A DNA stretch of 10,274 nt, from assembly GCA_963578605.1 (NCBI GenBank), contig CAUZEA010000155.1, positions 1 to 10,274 of the forward strand. The letters are read 5' to 3'. A model generated the notes under the pieces. The model did not search any database, was not told the origin of the DNA, and was given only the letters and a program-made list of their open reading frames with translations. A program made the translations under genes and the position numbers. This document shows positions 6,194 through 10,274 of the stretch, piece after piece. Each line of letters starts with the position of its first letter. Within the stretch, counting starts at the first letter, position 1. Source of the stretch: JAKVCB01 sp963578605. Lineage in GTDB: Bacteria > Planctomycetota > Planctomycetia > Pirellulales > Lacipirellulaceae.

Positions 6194-8310
6194 CAAAAGG
6201 TGGCCAGGCGGCGCACTGCATCCCACAGGTCATGCAGCCAGACATAGCCCAGCGAGCGGCGGCCGCAGGCAATCCGTGCACGTACCGTCATCCCAGGACG
6301 AAGCTCCAAAACCGGTTCTCCATCAGGAGCAGCCTTATCCCAAGCAACGGTTACCCGCGCCGTTGGGGAATGCCCCGGTTCGTTGGCGGTTGGTTCAACA
6401 ATTCGGGCAATTTCGGTCACATGTCCTTGGTACTGGTGACGTTCATCGGCGGTTAGCCGAAATTCAACAGGCAGTTCAGGGACGTCTGTCTGGCGGGCTG
6501 CGACCACATACCCAATCCGGTCGTCAGCAACGTTAAGTTCGAGCTGCCACGACGACTCCAGGTCGGCTATGGTCAACAAAGCCTGTCCACGCTCCACAGG
6601 ACGAGCGGTGAGTAATCCCGTGACATCCCAGGTGATAATTTCGCCGGCAATGGGACTCCGGACAATCAGTGATTTGCGCTGCTGATCCAGAAGTTCGAGC
6701 TCCTGTCGCAGGTTGGTAAGCTGTTGTTCCAGTTTGCGTTGTTCAGCCGAAAGCCGGTAGCTTTCCAGCCTGGTGACCTTGCCAGCCGCACGCCCCGTTT
6801 TGGTAGCTTGGACCGCTTCGAGCTGCTCAATCGTTGTGCTGATTTGTCCTGTGACCCGTTTTGACTCCAGTTCGAGAATGGGATCATGCAGCCGGAGGAG
6901 TTCATCTCCAGCTTGGACACGTTGATCAGGTTGCACCAGCACTTCCTCGATCAGTCCACTCCGCGAGGCGAAGATATTTCGGCGAAGCTGGGGTTGGAGT
7001 ATCCCACCCGTTTCGACGTAAAAGTCTGTTGGAATAAAGCACAGCGCTAAGATGACGACAACAAGAGCCACTGCAGCGGCAATGGTTTTGAAAAAATAAT
7101 GCGGCAGGAACAGGTTGCCAACCCGTTCGAAAGACTCACTCAGCCACCGCAGGGGAAGTCGGTCCCAGCGGGCTGCCTGAGCGAAGGCTGTGGCGCATAC
7201 CTCACCCACCTCGACGATCCGGTCATGGACCAAGGGGCTGGAGTTGGTGTCGAACTGTTCGGCAATCAAAACCGCCAGCACCTCAGACCGCTGTTGGGAC
7301 GAATTGTCCCTGTTGGCATGCCTCAGGTTATCTTCTTCAGGTGGAAGAGTGATCGGGACGATCGCAACCTCTCGGGCATGGGATTGATCAACGTACTCCT
7401 CAAATTGTTCCGCCACCTGAGGCAAGTTTTCGGTTTTTCCTTCGGTGTAATAAATGGGTTCGTTAAAACCTCGTACAACGGCAGCTAATTGTTCGATTTG
7501 GTACACCGTCTGAGAACGCCGTTCCACTCGGTGAATGCCACTGGTCGCAATCAAGCGACATTTCCCTCGACCAGGGATAACAACACTCAGGCGATCGCAG
7601 CCAAGTAATTGGCAGCCCTCATTGGCAACCTCATAGGCGGTGTGACGTCTGCCCACCGCCTGGTGAACACGCTGGCTGAATGAGAATAACTGGCGGTGGT
7701 AGTTCCTCGTAGTGCGAAGTCCTGCCAGTTCAAGAAATGCATGGAATTCCGCGGCGATTTCACACACGGCTTGGAGAAATCGTTCTTGCCCCTTGTACGC
7801 GCGAAGGCTCTGGCCGGCGGGAGCAATGATTTCGATGATGCCTGGCGTTGCTGACGGTTCCTCAACAGGCCGCCTCGACTCGGTGTCATCGTACCCCTGG
7901 TTGTTGGTACGAATTGTGTTGACCGCACCGACGATCAACACAACCGATTGGCCATTGGCCATCGTATTGACCGACAGGACTCCACCGGATGCTGCGACTT
8001 GCGCAAGGATTGCTTCGTGTTCGGCCTGCCCCGCTTCATTCGTTCCAAAATCGGCAGCGTGCCAGCCTTCGGTCGCCAGCGGCTGCATGGTTTGGTCGGC
8101 GGCCCTCAGCCAGACGGCTCCTCCAACCGCTGCCAATGTTTTCACACAGTGATCGATCACCTGGCCGTAGAATTGCTCAGCTGATCCGCACTGCCGCGCC
8201 GCGGTGGTGAGTTCGTCCACAACCTCTTCCAGCTCTTGCCAGGTGGCCATGGGGGAACCCACAGGAGTTTTCAGCGGCTCGGGGGCGATGGGCGAACTTT
8301 CTGCAGACAT
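6193..8310 (-). CDS. GAF-GAF-transmembrane-HlyD adaptor
   Basis: A 705-residue protein. Residues 20-400 are cytoplasmic and look like two GAF-type modules: about 40-195 (QFYGQVIDHCVKTLAAVGGA) and about 205-380 (QRVHQAVGRRHTAYEVANEG, EVLAVLIAEQF). GAF domains bind small ligands such as cyclic nucleotides or tetrapyrroles; the ligand here is unknown. A single membrane helix lies at 406-427. The periplasmic part is HlyD-like: first lipoyl half at 445-474 (ASRSGLIEEVLVQPDQRVQA), coiled coil at 478-545, second half at 547-582 (LIVRSPIAGEIITW), and barrel sequence up to LRPGMTVRARIA. It ends RRSLGYVWLHDLWDAVRRL, an amphipathic tail. It is the first gene of the three-gene minus-strand run. ATG 8310 has no Shine-Dalgarno site; a TATAAT sits 6 nt upstream. 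M21 (MATWQEL) is an alternative start. The GAF assignment of the first module is less sure than that of the second. Confidence 0.88.
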   Translation of the reverse strand: MSAESSPIAPEPLKTPVGSPMATWQELEEVVDELTTAARQCGSAEQFYGQVIDHCVKTLAAVGGAVWLRAADQTMQPLATEGWHAADFGTNEAGQAEHEAILAQVAASGGVLSVNTMANGQSVVLIVGAVNTIRTNNQGYDDTESRRPVEEPSATPGIIEIIAPAGQSLRAYKGQERFLQAVCEIAAEFHAFLELAGLRTTRNYHRQLFSFSQRVHQAVGRRHTAYEVANEGCQLLGCDRLSVVIPGRGKCRLIATSGIHRVERRSQTVYQIEQLAAVVRGFNEPIYYTEGKTENLPQVAEQFEEYVDQSHAREVAIVPITLPPEEDNLRHANRDNSSQQRSEVLAVLIAEQFDTNSSPLVHDRIVEVGEVCATAFAQAARWDRLPLRWLSESFERVGNLFLPHYFFKTIAAAVALVVVILALCFIPTDFYVETGGILQPQLRRNIFASRSGLIEEVLVQPDQRVQAGDELLRLHDPILELESKRVTGQISTTIEQLEAVQATKTGRAAGKVTRLESYRLSAEQRKLEQQLTNLRQELELLDQQRKSLIVRSPIAGEIITWDVTGLLTARPVERGQALLTIADLESSWQLELNVADDRIGYVVAARQTDVPELPVEFRLTADERHQYQGHVTEIARIVEPTANEPGHSPTARVTVAWDKAAPDGEPVLELRPGMTVRARIACGRRSLGYVWLHDLWDAVRRLATF

Positions 8311-8316
8311 AATCGC

Positions 8317-8322
8317 ATTATA
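8317..8322 (-). promoter_or_regulatory. Perfect TATAAT -10 hexamer 6 nt upstream of the GAF-HlyD start
   Basis: On the minus strand TATAAT is followed by GCGATT and then ATG at 8310. A start site 6-8 nt after the hexamer would put the mRNA 5' end at or next to the A of ATG, a leaderless arrangement. No good -35 is seen at 16-18 nt (GGCGTG at 17 nt), so it may be a chance match. Confidence 0.35.
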
Positions 8323-8363
8323 GTCATTTCTTCCCAGTCCACGCCGGTTCGCAGTGTTCTCAA

Positions 8364-8395
8364 GTCACCGCAAATTGTGAACCGGTGCCGGTGAC
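8364..8395. repeat. 7-bp inverted repeat with 18-nt spacer
   Basis: GTCACCG (8364-8370) and CGGTGAC (8389-8395) are perfect inverted arms. The right half also contains the partly repeated ccggtgccggtg. It lies 54-85 bp upstream of the GAF-HlyD start, a usual distance for a regulator site. Confidence 0.35.
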
Positions 8396-8700
8396 GGCGA
8401 TTGTAGGGCGGGTTCGGGGACTACGGCCGACCAACGTTCAAGATGGGTTGTTTGCATAAAAAGATCTGGTTCTATTGATTTTAGTAGTTTTTCTGATTGT
8501 CGTTGGTCGAAGCATTCGTTGTGACACGGGCTCGAGTCGTATGGGCATGCAAGCTGTGCCTCTGGTCGCAGACCGTGTTCCTTCCTCTCCGGGTACTGTC
8601 AGAGAACAAGGGAGGAAGCCTGTCAACAAGCCATTGCACGTCGTGTTCATGCTGGTTTTGCAAGCCCAGATTGCACCCTGATTTCCCAGTGTGTTGATTA

Positions 8701-8715
8701 AACGGACACTCCGTT
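8701..8715. repeat. 6-bp inverted repeat upstream of the TolC gene
   Basis: aacgga-cac-tccgtt is a perfect 6-bp palindrome with a 3-nt centre, 43 bp before ATG 8758. It could be an operator or a small leader hairpin. Confidence 0.3.
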
Positions 8716-8757
8716 GGACCGACCGCCGATCCGCATCGAGCGTTGCGAACGATTCCT

Positions 8758-10274
8758 ATGCCCGCATTCTGGCGAATCGCAATGATGCACCGACCCTTAG
8801 CCCACGTCCTTTATGTTGCACTGGCGACAGCCCTTGGGGTAGCTGGTTGCCGCACGCATCACGGTAAGGACTTCAAGGCTTGTGGTCCGACCAGGGATTA
8901 CGAGCAGGTCGTTGCCGACATTGATTACCCTGCCACAAGTGCATGCACGGACCGTTATTCGGAGGGTGCGTTGGTTTCGATCAAGCCGTGGTCGTTAGGT
9001 GAAAAGGTCCAGCCCGAATTCGTGGACATCGAGCTGGACGAGGTCATCTATTTGGCGATGTCGAATTCCCGTGTTTTGCGTGGTCTTGGCGGGACAGTTG
9101 TGCGGGCTCCCGAAGCAACGGAGACGCAATTCGATCCGGCGATTCAGGAGACGGATCCACGATTTGGTGTTGAAGCTGCGTTGAGTAACTTCGATGCCGA
9201 GTTTTCTTCGGAAGTCTTCTTCGACAAGAATGATCGCCAGCTAAACAACCTGTTTTTCGGCGGAGGCATTCGGCAGTTTAGTCAAGATTTGATGAATTGG
9301 GATACGGAGATCAGTAAACTGGCTGTCACTGGTTCGGAATTTGTAATCCGCCACCATATCGATTACGACGCCAACGACGCACCGGCCAATGCCTTTCCAT
9401 CAGCCTTTTATGCCTGGATTGAGGGTGAGATTCGCCACCCACTCTTGCAGGGTGGTGGTACGCAGTTTAATCGTATCTCCGGCCGAAGCCGGATTCCCGG
9501 GCTGTACAACGGAGTGCTCATCGCACGGCTGAATACGGATGTTCAACTCACCGACTTTGAAATTGCAGTTCGTGACCTGGTGAGCAACATTGAGAATGTT
9601 TACTGGGACCTCTACTTTGCATACCGGGATTTAGACGCCAAGATCGCCGCTCGCGATGCCGCGCTGGGCACCTGGCGGCGGATTCATGCATTGTATTTGG
9701 AGGGGCGAAGGGGTGGCGAGGCCGAAAAAGAATCACAAGCACGCGAGCAATTCTACCGCTTTCAAGAAGAAGTACAGAACGCCCTGAGTGGTCGCTTGGC
9801 TGACGGGACTCGCACCAACAATGGTAGTATCGGTGGGACCTTCCGTGGCAATGGAGGTGTTTATGTCACCGAAAGGCGCCTGCGGTTGTTGATGGGATTG
9901 CCCTCGACCGATGGCAAACTCTTGCGCCCAGCTCACGACCCGGTGATCTGCCAAATCGACTTTGACTGGGACCAGATTTCTCATGAAGCAAGGACCCGTC
10001 GGGCAGAATTGCGTCGGCAGAAATGGCAAATCCGCCGTCGAGAACTGGAACTGATCGCGAGCAAAAATTACCTTTTGCCGCAACTTGATGCGGTTGGATT
10101 ATATCGCTGGCGCGGTTTTGGAAAACATCTGTTTGGTGCCGTTGATGTCACTCCACCGGTCGTAGGCGATCCGGTCAGTGGCGCTAGCGCCTACGACCAG
10201 CTTGTTGGTGGCAACTATCAAGAGTGGCAGTTGGGGGTGGAATTCAGCTTGCCAATCGGTTTCCGTCGTGCCCA
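8758..10274 (+). CDS. TolC-family outer-membrane efflux lipoprotein (partial, C-terminus off the right edge)
   Basis: Open from ATG 8758 to the right edge, 505 codons without a stop. The N-terminus ends in a lipobox, LGVAGC, with C31 as lipidation site, so it is probably an outer-membrane lipoprotein, as in the OprM/NodT branch of TolC proteins. A linker of about 80 residues precedes the core. TolC-like helical signatures include DEVIYLAMSNSRVLRGL (about 98-114), a strand region RHPLLQGGG, helical DLVSNIENVYWDLYFAYRDL (ENVYWDLYF at 279-287), GRRGGEAEKESQAREQFYRF, RLRLLMGLPSTDG, and the start of the second structural repeat (RTRRAELRRQKWQIRRRELE, then NYLLPQLDAVGLYRW). TolC trimers form the channel through the outer membrane and periplasm that adaptors dock onto. 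Being divergent from three adaptor genes makes it their likely partner. The ribosome site is weak; M9 and M10 are alternative starts. An 11-bp inverted repeat lies inside the coding sequence near the right edge. Confidence 0.85.
   Translation, partial: MPAFWRIAMMHRPLAHVLYVALATALGVAGCRTHHGKDFKACGPTRDYEQVVADIDYPATSACTDRYSEGALVSIKPWSLGEKVQPEFVDIELDEVIYLAMSNSRVLRGLGGTVVRAPEATETQFDPAIQETDPRFGVEAALSNFDAEFSSEVFFDKNDRQLNNLFFGGGIRQFSQDLMNWDTEISKLAVTGSEFVIRHHIDYDANDAPANAFPSAFYAWIEGEIRHPLLQGGGTQFNRISGRSRIPGLYNGVLIARLNTDVQLTDFEIAVRDLVSNIENVYWDLYFAYRDLDAKIAARDAALGTWRRIHALYLEGRRGGEAEKESQAREQFYRFQEEVQNALSGRLADGTRTNNGSIGGTFRGNGGVYVTERRLRLLMGLPSTDGKLLRPAHDPVICQIDFDWDQISHEARTRRAELRRQKWQIRRRELELIASKNYLLPQLDAVGLYRWRGFGKHLFGAVDVTPPVVGDPVSGASAYDQLVGGNYQEWQLGVEFSLPIGFRRA
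10158..10198. repeat. REP-like palindrome inside the TolC gene
   Basis: Perfect 11-bp arms ggtcgtaggcg (10158-10168) and cgcctacgacc (10188-10198) enclose 19 nt that include the self-complementary gcgctagcgc (10181-10190). The element is in frame and translates as PVVGDPVSGASAYDQ. It falls between two predicted beta strands, in what should be a surface loop. Confidence 0.6.

Larger units (their letters stand above)
8311..8757. other. Intergenic region between the divergent adaptor run and the TolC gene
   Basis: These 447 bp hold no supported gene; the open frames on both strands are under 80 residues and show no protein-like features. Several inverted repeats stand out: gtcaccg/cggtgac (8364-8370, 8389-8395), cttcctc/gaggaag (8581-8587, 8612-8618) and aacgga/tccgtt (8701-8706, 8710-8715). 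The region must carry the signals for both divergent transcripts, but apart from the TATAAT at 8322 no promoter is convincing. Confidence 0.6.

Noticed and set aside
3007..8310. Interpretation as an ordinary RND or ABC multidrug efflux operon
   Set aside because: No RND permease, ABC ATPase or MFS protein is encoded in or between these genes. The only polytopic membrane protein is the M50 fusion.
8438..8681. Small open frames on both strands between the adaptor and TolC genes
   Set aside because: They are 60-70 residues, overlap one another in several frames, and have no convincing ribosome site or protein-like composition.

Overview
The window looks like a planctomycete chromosome, probably of the Rhodopirellula/Pirellulaceae type. 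The evidence is compositional and family-based. A giant secreted repeat protein opens with an arginine-rich leader carrying a LEPRRVL (LEPR-XLL type) motif. A cysteine-rich secreted protein carries the motif YFEEVNLERFG followed by a 'GHYRPGSC' segment. Adaptor (HlyD-like) proteins are fused to GAF domains and to an M50 membrane protease. Shine-Dalgarno sites are weak or absent before most genes. Species cannot be fixed from sequence alone.

Layout: (1) 1-1411, minus, the N-terminal 470 residues of a large PKD-repeat surface or secreted protein, running off the left edge. Its downstream part consists of near-identical repeats of about 100 residues. (2) 1412-1879, a regulatory region between divergent genes, with a promoter-like TTGACA-N18-GATAAT on the minus strand whose -35 lies inside a perfect palindrome, and a 24-bp tandem duplication next to the plus-strand gene. 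(3) 1880-2899, plus, a secreted cysteine-rich planctomycete protein of unknown function. (4) 8310-3007, minus, a three-gene run: GAF-GAF-TM-HlyD adaptor, a periplasmic HlyD adaptor (stop and start overlapping as TGATG), and a PqqD-like/M50 protease/HlyD fusion. (5) 8311-8757, an intergenic region with several small inverted repeats. (6) 8758-right edge, plus, a TolC-family outer-membrane lipoprotein transcribed divergently from the adaptor run.

How the genes may work together: three adaptor proteins and a TolC-type outer-membrane channel form the envelope-spanning part of a type-I-like export machine. Instead of an ABC ATPase or RND pump, the inner-membrane partner encoded here is an intramembrane zinc protease (HELGH plus NPxxxxDG) joined to its own adaptor domain and preceded by a PqqD-like winged-helix domain of the kind that binds peptide leaders. 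The cytoplasmic GAF pair could link export to a small-molecule signal. The adjacent giant repeat protein is a possible cargo, but that is inference from proximity only. No ATPase, transposase, RNA gene or CRISPR array was seen in the window.
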